NCBI GenBank assembly: GCA_032871835.1
Contig: CM065295.1
Coordinates: forward strand, 70,612,687-70,676,686
Direction of reading: 5' to 3'
Length of the DNA stretch: 64,000 bases
Source: Dipteronia dyeriana
Lineage: Eukaryota > Streptophyta > Magnoliopsida > Sapindales > Sapindaceae
Below are positions 10,621 through 21,290 of this stretch, piece after piece. The translations under genes were made by a program, and so were the position numbers. Below the pieces are notes generated by a model. It did no database searches. It had not been told where the DNA came from and was given only the letters and a program-made list of their open reading frames with translations. The first letter of the stretch is position 1; each line of letters opens with the position of its first letter.

Positions 10621-11220
10621 CCGATCCTTAGCTTAAAAAGGGGGACTAGACATTTCTTCACTTAATGTCTCGCTTGGGCTACAACCTCTTAAAAGGGATC
10701 AGGGATAGAGGGCTCGATTTAATCTAAATATACCAGTTAGTTCTGGTTACTAGCCCTCATTGATACGTGGTCACTCACTGCAACAAGCCTACAATCAAAC
10801 AATGGGACTATCGACTAAGGAAGTTTAGGTGTGAGGTTCGATGGTCAGGAAGCCCGACGCTAACTGTCCGTTTTCAGGCTTAAACGGTTTTCTTATCCTT
10901 TTGTTCCCCCAAGATAGTTCGTTTTGCTATAAATGCTGGACCTAGAGGGAGATCAAGTAAGTACATGCAAGTCGGAGTGAGAGTTAGATCTAAAAATTGA
11001 AGCTTTATTATTAAGTGGGGGAGCATATTCCCTAACAAGGCTACAGCAAGCAGGGAGCCCAATCCTTGATTCCGGGCTACAAAAAAAAAAGAATAAAATG
11101 ACAAAAGGTCAAACACAGTTAAAGATGGGATGCCTACCCCCTTTTTCGGGAATTCAAAATGAATTACATGGGAGAGAACTCAAACTTCTTCGTCTTCCCG
11201 AGGACTTTTCGCCTCCTCTT
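10621..11220 (+). other. Gypsy 3' domain, non-coding
   Basis: No convincing gene or repeat is seen here. The minus-strand frame at 10880-11116 lacks any recognisable family feature. Confidence 0.5.
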
Positions 11221-13735
11221 CTACAGAGTGGACCTCGCCCCCTGCTCCCCTCTCCGGTCATAGCTGTCCTGATCAGCCGTATCTATCGCCTCCACCTTCT
11301 TCTGGGGATCCACCTCGGCTGCTTCGGGGTCAACATGATCCTCCTCCACTATTTCATTGATCACCGCCATAACTTCAGACGGTATGGCTGCATCAAGGAG
11401 GTTGGCCACTGACCCATGCATAATCCCGTATTTTGTTGACTCCACTCCTAAGAGCATTGTGGAGGGATCTCGAGCTTCGACAATGCCTCATTCTAGCTTC
11501 TCGATTTGGACCCCCCTCGAGGATTCTCTAGGACCAGATGTTGGGAAGTTGGAACAGGAGGAGGCAGATCTGACACCTCATACCGCTTCCCAGATCACTC
11601 CTCCAAAGGACCGGCTTCATTATTTTCGAGGTGAGACATCTCCGCATCCTGTGACATAACCTATTCTATATCCCAGCCGGTGATGCTGGAGAGATCAAAT
11701 GGGGGAGGAAGGGCTACTGCAACCTGTTAGGAGGCATAGAAGTACCCATCGTTAAAAGAGGCTTCCACTTAGACATGGAGCTGGGTAATTTGAGCCTGCA
11801 AAGCTTGGTTCTCGACATCCAGAGCCATCGCCTCTCCTTTCCAGTCATCCCGCTGGCTAGCTCGTCGCTTCGACCAGAGAGTTTCCTGATCAAAAACCCG
11901 CTTCAACCTCTCATGGTCGCACTTTCCATTCCCTGTTGACTGGAGGTCATCTCCTGGACCAAAGTTTAAGCCCGCGTAAGCAACCCCATGGCTCGCTAAG
12001 TCTCAGCCTCAGCCTTGGCTGCTCGATCGCGCAGGAAGGCCACATGATGTCCCATGGCTACCTGAAACTTGAAGGCCTGTAAAGGAATCATGTTAGAAAA
12101 TGACAAATCAAGCTGCTGAATGAAGAAGTAAAAACGACGATTACCTCGGCTAGAAGGGTAGACCCTTTGGTAATCATGATATCCACTGGCATCAAGGTCA
12201 TCCTAGAAAGCCCGCTGCTTGGACAGGATGCAACGAATTGCTTCAGGACCTCATCCTGACCCGCCAAGCTCGATTCCTGGTGGGGGCGAGAATGGGCGAC
12301 CTCAGGAATAACTTCAAGCTCCCTAGGAACCTGGACTGCACGGGATACAGCCGGATCAGTTGAAAGGGGTAATGTGACTGGGGAAGTGTTGTTTGAAGCA
12401 AAAACTACTGGTGAGGGGGGAAATAATGGACTTATCAGCGGCTTGGGAAGTGGGCCCTTCTCAGTTTAGAGCCTTTACCACCCGAGACGTAAGGATAACC
12501 ATCTTAGACTTCACCTGAGAAAGCGTTGAAGCAGGAGTAAGCAAGGTAACAGCCTTAATGGTTGACCCCCTATTATTCGAAGCGGTAGAGAGAGTTCCCG
12601 GGGATGATCTGGAAGGAGGAAGAGGGGCATTTCTTACCGGGCTTCGAGAGAAGCTAGAGCAACAACAAACACTATTAAAAAAAAGGGGGGGTCAAGATCA
12701 TCAGAACTGAACCATCCAACAATTTAAAAACAGGATAGAGCGAGATACTTACGAGGAGTAGCATCGGAGATCCGTAGGTACTTGTTTACCTTGCGGGGAT
12801 CGAAGGGGTTAGCGGTTGGAAACTTCAAATTTAAGTAATTTCGGGCAAGGATGGTCTTCAGCATGGCTTCAGACTCAGCGGACAAGGAATACCGACCCCA
12901 TGAGGGTTTGTCACGAAAAGCAGTGGGAACCTCGAGTTCATGCCCGTCGACGAATACGGAGCTCCCTAGTCTCCCCCCGCCAGTACCCACTCGGGTATTT
13001 CTTTGAAGCCACAGGGATGATAAAATTAAACTTGTTCTTGGCCTTGGCATAGAATTGGCCTCGAGGAACCCAAGTCAGGCTACCTATCTGGAAAAGGAAG
13101 GCGAGTTCCTCAACCCCAGGCTTCCTAGTTACACCGCTCATCTTGCATTGCTCCCTCCATAACACAAGGAAGCCAACTAGATGCCTCCAGAAGCCGGGCG
13201 TCAACTGGAGCGGAGCCAACTGAAGGGCATTAAGAGCTCACCGAAGGGTAGGGTGGAGAGAGAGCCTCACCTCGCTCTCGAAAGCTGCGACGTGGATAGG
13301 TAGTACGTCTTTGGGTGGGCTAAAAATGTCATAATTCCTTTAAGGGACTGTGAGGGAAACGGTGTCAGGAATACCATATTTGTCTCGAAGACGGCTAATC
13401 AACTGAGGGTCGACGGTGGAATCAGGGATGACCCTGGGTTCGAAAGGAAGGGTCACAGCTGAAGGAAGCTCCACCACTGTGACTTGAACCCTCTCGACCG
13501 CGTCGACTCTCTCCTCGATATCAGAATCTTCGTTAAATAGTTCTAGAGGGTTGTCGGGCTGGTTCGAGAAGCCAAAGCCGGAGCTGATATAGACGTTCCT
13601 GCTTGAACTACGATGCTGGTTGACCGGGGAAGATTCTTCATCGCTCGAAATTCCTCGCACCCGTTTACGAGGAACTAGGTTTGGCCTTCTGGTGCCCTAA
13701 ACCGAGGCGTCGATACTGTCTGAGGAATTTGACAT
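11221..13735 (-). pseudogene. Antisense gene in the gypsy 3' domain (PF04195-like 'putative gypsy type transposon' protein)
   Basis: Reading leftward, an ATG at 13735 opens a frame starting MSNSSDSIDAS. It passes a TAG near 13698, then continues through an acidic/serine segment (13660-13340) ending in LRDKYGIPD. After stops near 13340 and 13243 it enters a domain with LQLAPLQLTPGFWRHLVGFLVLW, resembling the PF04195 family of plant gypsy-associated proteins. Copy 1 has an extra G near 13049 that splits this domain; copy 2 reads it as one 164-codon frame. At 12753/12752 the reading meets a GTAAGT splice donor, so the gene probably has introns. Downstream segments are charged and coiled-coil-like (DRAAKAEAE), ending at about 11221. 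The function of this family is unknown. Confidence 0.65.
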
Positions 13736-13857
13736 TAATGGGTAAGAAGAACTTGAAAATAAACGGAAGATAGAGGGAAATCGGAAGAGAAAGCAGGAAA
13801 GAAGAAATCTGAAAATTTGAGATTTGAGAAAGTATGAAGAAAGTGACGGTAAGGTCG

Positions 13858-13867
13858 GGTTTAAATA
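13858..13867 (-). promoter_or_regulatory. Candidate TATA box of the antisense gene
   Basis: On the minus strand CTATTTAAAC lies about 123 bases upstream of the antisense ATG (13735). A pyrimidine-rich stretch resembling a plant 5' leader lies between them. This suggests that the antisense gene has its own promoter rather than relying on the LTR. Confidence 0.45.
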
Positions 13868-14070
13868 GAGGATTATCGGTGATATCCTTGAGAAGATCAC
13901 CTGGAGCCGTATTGCAGCCGTCTTTCTTCGAATAAAACACTGTTTCAAAATCAAATATTGGGTAAGTAATGAGAAGATTTTGCTCTCATTAATTATCTTT
14001 ATAGCGAAAAACTTTCTCAATTAAACAAGGAATCTGACTCCAACCCCAACTCTACCACCGGTGTTCAAGT

Positions 14071-14083
14071 CAGAGGGGACTTC
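14071..14083 (+). other. Gypsy polypurine tract
   Basis: An AGAGGGGA purine run lies a few bases before the TG of the 3' LTR, where plus-strand DNA synthesis is primed. Confidence 0.6.
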
Positions 14084-15231
14084 TGTTAATAGTGAAATTT
14101 AGCCAGGGGCCAAAGAGAAATTTTCCACTTTCCCGCCATAAGTCGAAACCCATATACGACAATCATGAAGCCCTTATAGACCATGAAGCCACCCCGCAGG
14201 AGCAGGGAAGGCCGGCTCGGCTTCAAAACAACCAAAAAACAAGCCAGACGAGACCAGGACGAGCCCCCACAAGAATACTGGAACCCGGGTTTCTTCAGGC
14301 CATCTATCGGAGAACCTCGGCTCTAAGGTCGAGCTCCTTAACCACCCCGTGAATGCCAAGGGAAGTCTCCAAGCTCAAGAGACATTCGAGAGAAGCCCAC
14401 CAACCTCTCCAAAAGCCCGCTGTCCCTGTTGGGCATAAAAGAGAAATCATGCCTAAATCTACACTACCCCGACTATCTCCCAGGAATGTCTGCAGTAACA
14501 CCTCGAGCCCCTAAGGGTCAGGGAAAATTCATTTCAAGCTTCTAAGAACAGAGTTGGAGCAGGGATCTACCTCGCTCTACGGGGCAACAGGCAGTTAGTT
14601 GGGCGACCTCCATGAACAACCATGTTGCGATAACATACAAGATAATATCTAGGAAATAGCCAGCATTAATCCCGTATACGTGCGAGATAAGAGTTTGATT
14701 CCAAAGAGGAAACAAACTCATTCACGTTAATTGTTTTCCGCTATTTACTCGGGGTCAACAATTTTTGAATAAAGGATCCCGTCCGATAAGGAGGAAACAG
14801 ATTCAAAGGATCGTAGCGGGATATCAGCAAATTTAAACCGACTTGGACCATATATAAATAGGGTGAAGCAGGATACGCTGGAGAGAAGAAAAAGGATAGG
14901 TAGCAACAGAGAGAAAAGAGAAAGAAAAGAATAGGGGAATGTCTAAATTTTGTATTCAGAACACGACCACCTCCATTTCCACTATTCGACAGGCACAGAG
15001 TTGCCACCACCCTACATCTTAGAGAGACTGCGAGCATAAAAGAGAGTGATTTGTATTTTAAAGCAAGTATCAAAAATAAAAGCTCTCATTTACTATTATT
15101 ACGATCCAGTCTCTCGTCTATCTCTTAACAGGTCAGGTACCAACGGTACCGACCCCGGCCACCACTTTCGTGGTAGTGGTCTCGAGGGTGTTAGCAGGAA
15201 TTTCTCATCCCGAGTAAATTTCCCGTCAACA
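14084..15231 (+). repeat. Gypsy 3' LTR
   Basis: The LTR begins TGTTAATAG and ends CAACA. It aligns over its length with the 5' LTR, with numerous substitutions and a short extra stretch near 14385-14400. The TATA box is at 14851-14860. It is joined directly to a truncated copia LTR at 15232. Confidence 0.9.
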
Positions 15232-15640
15232 CCATCAATGAACATAAAAACCATACTCTCGATTCAGAGGAGAAAACTAGAGAGTTCACTCAATATTTCT
15301 CTGAAAAAACTTCAAATAAATTTCATTCATTCGTCCAAACATCCATACACTGGCATAAAAGTTTATATACAAAATACAGGGGAATTATGCAACCATTAGA
15401 TCGCACCATCATTGTCATCCAATGGACAATGTGCTGCAATAATCTGGCATCTCCTGACTTTAACCATTACAACAAGAAACTGACACATCCATACCTTAAA
15501 AACATCATTAGCATCTAAAGCTAAACTAACAAGTTAAGCAAATTAGAAAAGGAACTAAATATTACAAGTAATACAAATGAAACTAAATTTACATAACCAC
15601 AAGCTAAACAATATCTAGGAAAAGTTTCATTGGTTTAACA
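15232..15640 (-). repeat. Copia 3' LTR, truncated
   Basis: It aligns with the right-hand LTR from the shared ATCAATRAACAT segment to the TGTTAAACC start (minus strand, 15640). It lacks the outermost ~54 bases present at 19773-19826. The minus strand just before 15640 has a purine-rich ATGAGGAA tract, matching a polypurine tract. Confidence 0.85.
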
Positions 15641-15877
15641 TTCCTCATTGAAACTTTTCGTAAAGACTCCAAGCTTTGTTCTTAAACATTAAACTGACCA
15701 CATGAAAGATCTTTCGTGAATATGTCTGCCAAATGCTCTTCGGACCTGCAATGCATCAATTAAACATCACCATTTTTCCCAGCTTCTCTGATTGAATGAA
15801 ATTTGACATTTATATGCTTTGTTCTCCCATGTTGGACAGGATTTTTGGCAATAGAAAATTGTTGACATATTGTCGCA
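15641..15877 (-). pseudogene. Copia sequence between RNase H and 3' LTR
   Basis: This is the C-terminal end of the copia RNase H (degraded) and the 3' untranslated stretch up to the 3' LTR. No separate feature is supportable. Confidence 0.5.
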
Positions 15878-16369
15878 CTAAAGGATAGTAGGTTCATCTT
15901 CTGTATATTCCAAATCTGTCAACACTTTTCTGATCCATATGGCTTTGTTTGATGTTACTGTTGCGGCAATGTATTCAGTTTCTGCTGAGGATTGAGCCAC
16001 CACATCTTGCTTTTTTGAATTCCATGAAAACACACGACTTCCAAGTGAGAAAGCATAATCAGTTATGCTCTTGGAATCATCCACAGAGCCTGCCCAATCA
16101 CTGTCAACATACCTTTCCAGCCTTCCATTTCCACTGTCATACCGTATTCCAAAATCAATGGTACCTTTTAGATACCTCAAGACTCTTTGGCCAACACCCT
16201 TTGGCCAACACCAAAATGAGTTAAGCTTGGTGAATGCATGAATCTTGAAAGAAAACTTGTTGGAAACATCAAGTCAGGTCTGGTGGCTGTCAAGTAAAGC
16301 AAACTGCCCACCAGACTCCTATACTAAGTCATATCAGCTTTATCATCACCATCTGCCTTTGAAAGCTTC
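15878..16369 (-). pseudogene. Copia RNase H and RT-RNase H connection
   Basis: The 100-codon frame 15878-16180 begins MRYLKGTIDFGI. It carries YVDSDWAG (catalytic Asp) and SSAETEYIA (Glu), the hallmark motifs of copia RNase H. The link to the RT (16181-16369) is out of frame and includes a duplicated TTTGGCCAACACC segment near 16190-16212. Confidence 0.85.
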
Positions 16370-17262
16370 TCATTTACAACCAATGAAGTTGCTACAGGTT
16401 TGCAACTCTTCATTTTTGAACTTCCTTAACATATCCATTGCATACTTTCTTTGTGAGAGGAAAATTCCATCCTTGGACCGGTCCACTTCCATCCCTAAAA
16501 AATAATTCATCACTCCAAGGTTTGTAATCTCAAAGACTTGTAGCATACTCATCTTGAATTTGTCAATTTCATAAACATCACCACCAGTAACCAACAACTT
16601 ATCTACATAAAGTGATACTATAAGCTTCTTCCCATTTCCATAATCTTTCACATAAAGAGTATGCTCATTTGGACTCCTCCTGAAACCATTTTGTAGAAAA
16701 TGATTGTCAATTTTGCTGTACCAGGCTCTTAGAGCTTGCTTCAATCCATACAAGGCTTTATGAAGCTTGTACACCTTGTCTTCATGGCTAGTAACCAAGA
16801 AACCGCAAGGCTGCTTAACATAAATCTCTTCTTTCAGGATTCCATTCAAGAAAGCTGATTTTACATCAAGATGGAAAATGTTCCATTTAAGTTGAGCCGC
16901 CAAGGCAACAATCAACCTCATTGTTTCATGCCTTGCAACTTGTGCAAATGTATCACCATAGTCAACTCCTGGCATTTGAGAATATCCCTTCACCACAAGT
17001 TCACCACAAGCCTAGCATTATGTTTGTGAGTGGTTCCTTTAGTATTCAACTTGGTTCTATAAAAACATTTCACCCCAATTATCTCCTTGTCTTCAGGTCT
17101 TGAAGTGAGTTCCCGTGTGCCATTTTTGTAAATCATAGACAATTCTTCCTTTATTGCATCATTCCATTCTTTCAACATTGATGCTTCTTCAAAGCTAGAG
17201 GGCCCTCTCACAACAAAATTACATTTTTCATAAATTTTGGCCAAAGACTTAGTCCTTAGCAC
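16370..17262 (-). pseudogene. Copia reverse transcriptase with altered catalytic motif
   Basis: The RT starts in 16990-17262 (EWNDAIKEELSMI, then HKHNARLVV). It shifts frame near 16990 and continues in 16370-16996 with GVDYGDTFAQVARH, LDVKSAFLNG and LYGLKQALRAWY. The usual YVDD catalytic box reads YVDKLL at 16598-16609, so the second catalytic aspartate is a lysine. The same change is in copy 2, so it is unlikely to be a read error. With this change plus the frameshift the enzyme would be dead. Confidence 0.9.
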
Positions 17263-18071
17263 TAGAGAGCCAGATTCATCTTCTTAATCTTCAATACCAT
17301 TTGTAACTTGATTTTGATTATCAATTACAGTAGGAATGGCAGTCAACTGTGATGACTTTACACTACTTTGGCTCATTCTCCCAATCCCAATATGCATTCT
17401 CATCAACTTGAACATCTTTGTTGATCACAATCCCTTTTGACTTGAGATTGTACACTCTATAACCTTTGGACCTTGCTGCATAGCCCAAAAAGATCCCCAT
17501 TTCAGCCTTGTCATCTAGTTTTGACATCTTTGCATCTGCTATATGAGTATAACAGATTGAACCAAATATTTTTAAGTGCTTGGCAGAGGGTTTCATTCCT
17601 AACAAGCTTCAATTGGTGTTTTCCCTTGAACAACTTTAGTTGGAAGCATATTCAAGAGATACACAACTGTATACACTGCCTCAGCCCAAAAATTCTTTGG
17701 CAACTTCTTTTCTGCAATAAATAATCTCACCATCTCCATAATAATCCTATTTTTCCTTTATGAAACCCCATTCTGCTTAGGTGTGTAGTTGACTGTCAAC
17801 TAATGTTTTATTTCCGTCTCATCACAAAATGCATTGAACTCATTTGAAATGTACTACTTTCCATTGTCTGATCGTAGCTTCTTAATCTTTCAGTCACTCT
17901 CAGACTCCACCATAGCTCTAAACTTCTTAAAGACACTGAAAGTTTGAGCTTTGCTTGAAAGAAATTACACTCATGTCATTCTAGTCAAGTCATCAATGAA
18001 CAAGATAAAATACTTGTTTTCACTTAAGGAGGAAACACTCACAGGGCCACACAAATAAGTGTGAACAAGTT
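17263..18071 (-). pseudogene. Copia integrase core and C-terminal part
   Basis: The C-terminal segment 17363-17605 has HLKIFGSICYTHI and the GIFLGYAARSKGYRVYN motif typical of copia integrases. The catalytic core between 17610 and 18070 is recognisable in fragments but is interrupted by several stops and frame changes. Confidence 0.8.
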
Positions 18072-18681
18072 CTAACTTGTTCTTTTCCCTGGTAACATTA
18101 TCTGATAACAAAGACGTTCTGTGCATTTTCTCATTTGACAAGCATTACATACATCATATGTGTGACTTATTGCTTGCATATCTCTAACCATATCATGCGA
18201 TTGTAAATACTTTAATGAATCCATATTGAAATGACCATATCTTTTATGCCATAGTGTAGAATCATCATGCTTAGATACAAGTGCTGAGTGATTCACTTGA
18301 TCCAAGCTCAATGGAAGGCTATTGTCATGCATCTCTACCTTAACAACTTCTACACCACATGAATAAAATATAATGCAGTAATTATCCTTAAAGGAACATG
18401 AATATCCTTTCTTCAATAATTGATCAACACTAAGTAAATTCTGATCCAAGTCGGGAATCAATAACACATCATGAATTAATTTTGGACCCTTTGCTAGTGT
18501 GAACAGAGACAGTACCTTTTCCAGTAGCTTGAACCATTTCTCCATTTCTAAGCTTTACTTTGGTTTTGTCAGTCCTGTTCAGAGAAGTGAAGAGGCGTGA
18601 GTCTCTTACCATGTGGCTTGTGCAACCACTATCCACATACCATACATCTTTTAAAGCTGCATAACATGCTTGAGACGCCAC
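18072..18681 (-). pseudogene. Copia protease and integrase zinc-binding region
   Basis: The frame 18469-18681 contains VWYVDSGCTSHM, the aspartic protease active site (D-S-G). After a frameshift, 18072-18545 carries LLIPDLDQNLLSVDQLLKKG and the zinc-binding LWHKRYGHFN with CNACQMRK, the GAG-pre-integrase motif. This part precedes the integrase core. Confidence 0.85.
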
Positions 18682-19672
18682 GAATAGATGATCCTCTGAC
18701 TGATGCTCATTTGTGAAGTTAGCTTACTGTGCAGGATGTGGTTGCATCTGGTTTGGCTTTGATCTACAAAACTTCTCTCTGAGACCATTTCTTACAATAA
18801 TTGCATTGGACTTGTGGCTTGCCTTTGTACCAACAATCTTTTGCCAAGTGGTTTGTCCTTTTACAAGTTGAACAAGAAGGAAACTTGCTTTTTTTCTACA
18901 GATTCTGATGAGTCCCCATCCATCTTGCTTTTTCCTTTTTGATCACCATTTTACTTGTCAAAGTTTTGCATCTGCTGATCTCTTTTGACAGGCCGCTTTC
19001 CTTTGAGTCTTGCTTGAAAGGCACCCTCAGTTGTATCATTACTTATCATAGACATCCTTTGTTATTGAGCCTGGAGAGCTTACTGATCATCTCTAAAATG
19101 GTCATCTGTTTTAAGTCATAAGACTCTTCAATAGCTGTAACTTTGGCTTCAAACTTCTCAGGCAAGATGAACAACATTTTCTCCACAACTTTGTAATCCT
19201 ACACTGTCTCGCCATATAGCATCATTTGATTCACTAAATCTGATAACTTAGAAGAGTACTCTTTAACAGATTCACTCTCTTTCATTTTCAACATTTCAAA
19301 CTCTCTCTTGAGAGTTAACATCTTGACATTTCTTACTCTTTCATTGCCTTCATACCTCTCCTTCAACTCATCCCATATTTCTTTTGTTGTTTCCAGGTGC
19401 ATGATGCCAATGAAAACAGAGTCTGCCAATGCTGAATGAAGACAAGTAATAACGTTGTCCTTCTTCATCTTCTCCTCCTCATGTTGCTTAATTTGAGCTA
19501 TGGTAAGATTAACTCTAAGTGGTGGAGTTTGCTTGTCTTGATCTACAAATTCCCATAGACCAAAAGACTTCAAATACAATCTCATCTTAACAGTCCATAC
19601 TTGATAATTTTCCCCAGAAAACCGAGGAACAGGAAAAGCAACACTGTTTCCAGTAGCCATGTTTGCACTCAT
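18682..19672 (-). pseudogene. Copia gag (UBN2-type)
   Basis: The ATG at 19672 opens a 157-codon frame with the copia gag pattern FSGENYQVWTVKMRLYL and SVKEYSSKLSDLVNQM, ending in a stop at about 19199. The remainder up to 18682 contains Cys-rich zinc-knuckle remnants but is broken. Gag would form the cytoplasmic particle. Starting at this Met fits the distance (about 80 bases) from the primer-binding site. Confidence 0.85.
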
Positions 19673-19754
19673 GGGTATTTAACACTCACTCTCTAGTGTT
19701 TGAGACCTTACAAGCACTCAATAAACTGAAATCAAAACCTCACAATCTCTCAAG

Positions 19755-19772
19755 AAGACTTCAATGATACCA
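19755..19772 (-). other. Copia primer-binding site
   Basis: On the minus strand TGGTATCATTGAAG follows the 5' LTR. The first eight bases match the usual initiator-Met tRNA-primed site of plant copia elements. Confidence 0.75.
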
Positions 19773-20235
19773 CAGTTAGACAATCAATCCATTAAACATC
19801 CATACATACCATTAATAACATCAATAACCATCAATAAACATGAAAACCATACTCTCGGTTGAGAGGAGAAAACCAGAGAGTTAACTCAATATTTCTTGAA
19901 AAAACTTAAAATAAATTTCATTCATTCGTCCATACTTCCATACACTGACATAAGAGTTTATATACAAAATACATGGGCAATGTGCAACCATTAGATCGCA
20001 CCATCATTGTCATCCAATGGACAATGTGCTACAATAATCTGACACATCCTGACTTTAACCATTACAACAAAAAACTGACACAACCATACCTAAAAAACAT
20101 CATTACCATCTAAAGCTAAACTAACACGTTAAGCAAATTAGAAAAAGAACTAAATAGTACAACTAATACAAATGAAACTAAATTTCCATAACCGTAAGCT
20201 AAAGAGTATCTAGGAAAAGTTTCATTGGTTTAACA
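19773..20235 (-). repeat. Copia 5' LTR
   Basis: The LTR begins TGTTAAACC at 20235 (minus strand) and ends at the primer-binding site. Its inner end is TG rather than CA, so the boundary is approximate. It matches 15232-15640 closely, with a few percent differences. Confidence 0.82.
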
Positions 20236-20249
20236 TATGGAAACAGAAT

Positions 20250-20830
20250 CAGTACCAGAATACACATCAATAGAAAAGTCTACTTTCCTTACAGGTATCT
20301 GGAAAAACATCAGGGAATTCATCCACTGCCAGAATATAAGGCTCATTTTGTTCTACTCTTACAGTAGGCTTCAGGACTTTCAATAAATTCAAACAAACAT
20401 ATTTCGTCTACCCCAAAACAAGCCCTGAATGCGGAACTAGGAGACAAAATGTCCTTCTCCCCATAAAAATGCACCATAGTAGCGCATTTAGTGAGAAGGG
20501 TTATAACAATCTACTACTGCCTTGTATCTAGACAACCAATCCATTCCCAATATGATATCAAAGCAACTCATATTTAAGGGATTTAAATCAGCTAGAAATT
20601 TCTGTCCAGCAATATTGAGTTCACAAGATGTACACACAAATGAAACTTCTGACACCCCGCGTGAAGAAGTAACAAGGCATAGGTGCTCCTCAAGTGTTTC
20701 AAATTTTAAACCCAACATCTCAAAGAGCACAACAGCAATAAAAGAGTGGGCCCGAAGTTTTTTGTCCGAGTATAAGGAGCGTGTCTCCAAGATGAACTTG
20801 ACTTCAGGGAGGGGAGTTCCGTATAAAAGA
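20250..20830 (-). pseudogene. Fragment of another gypsy element: protease region
   Basis: Minus-strand residues read SEVSFVCTSCELNIAG, then FDIILGMDWLSRYKAVVDC, a very characteristic stretch between protease and RT in chromovirus-type gypsy elements. The catalytic D-S-G box appears lost (SDKKLRAHSF in its place). Only this fragment remains, with no LTRs around it. Upstream codons of the same minus frame (20830-20961) are only antisense to the adjacent RNase H relic. Confidence 0.75.
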
Positions 20831-20859
20831 ATTGGAGGCCACTGGTTACAGATATGAAT

Positions 20860-21290
20860 AAGATCAATTGTGACGCGGCGGTTGACGAAACCAATGGTAT
20901 TATTGGTATTGGAATTGTGATTAGGGACTGTACAGGCTTTGTGTTGACTGCGTGTTCCCAATAAATTGTGACTACTTATACTGCTCAGGTGTGGTTTGGC
21001 GCCTTGTGTCCTTGAATCTGGTGCCGTGGTGGTGAAATGGATCAGGGGGGGAGTTATTTTAACTCAGCTTGTGGTGTGATTCTATTTGATATTTCGAAAC
21101 TGATTTCGGAGCTGGGTGGTATTTCTATCGAGTACATCCCCAGATTGGCTAACAAAGATGCTGATGAGCTTGCAAAAAACGGTCTGGTCTGTTCTGAAAA
21201 TTTGTTTTTGATGGAGGATTACCTGCTCTGTGTTAGAAGAGCTGTTGTGGCTGAGATGCTTGGTAACCTCCTGTTTTTTTTTTTTTTTTG
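20860..21290 (+). pseudogene. LINE-type RNase H (RVT_3-like) relic
   Basis: The plus-strand frame starts KINCDAAVDETNGIIGIGIV (first Asp), passes stops near 20964 and 21016, and continues with YFNSACGVILFDISKLISELGG and IPRLANKDADELAKNGL (last Asp). This is the C-terminal RNase H of plant non-LTR elements and of the related domesticated family. The middle, with the Glu motif, is degraded. A long T-run follows at about 21275. Confidence 0.75.

Larger units (their letters stand above)
2920..15231 (+). mobile_element. Ty3/gypsy LTR retrotransposon, Tat-like lineage, degenerate
   Basis: The element is about 12.3 kb with two LTRs (2920-4051 and 14084-15231), a TGGCGCC-type primer-binding site, gag-protease-RT-RNase H-archaeal-type RNase H-integrase order on the plus strand, a long ~4.1-kb 3' domain and a purine tract before the 3' LTR. 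The second RNase H next to integrase and the long 3' domain with an antisense gene are known traits of plant Tat elements. Gag-pol is broken by several stops and frameshifts, so the element cannot act autonomously. No target-site duplication is visible: ATAAT precedes the 5' LTR and CCATC follows the 3' LTR. The 3' LTR abuts a truncated copia LTR. Confidence 0.9.
15232..20235 (-). mobile_element. Ty1/copia LTR retrotransposon, degenerate, truncated at its 3' LTR
   Basis: The element lies on the minus strand. The 5' LTR is at about 19773-20235 and the primer-binding site (TGGTATCA...) at 19755-19772. Gag starts at 19672, followed by protease, integrase, RT and RNase H in the copia order, then a purine-rich tract and the 3' LTR (15232-15640). 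The outer ~54 bp of the 3' LTR are missing at the gypsy junction. Stops, frameshifts and an altered RT catalytic motif make it inactive. Confidence 0.9.

Noticed and set aside
20831..20961. N-terminal part of a 157-codon minus-strand frame
   Set aside because: It is antisense to the LINE-type RNase H relic. Only the part below ~20830 is gypsy-related.
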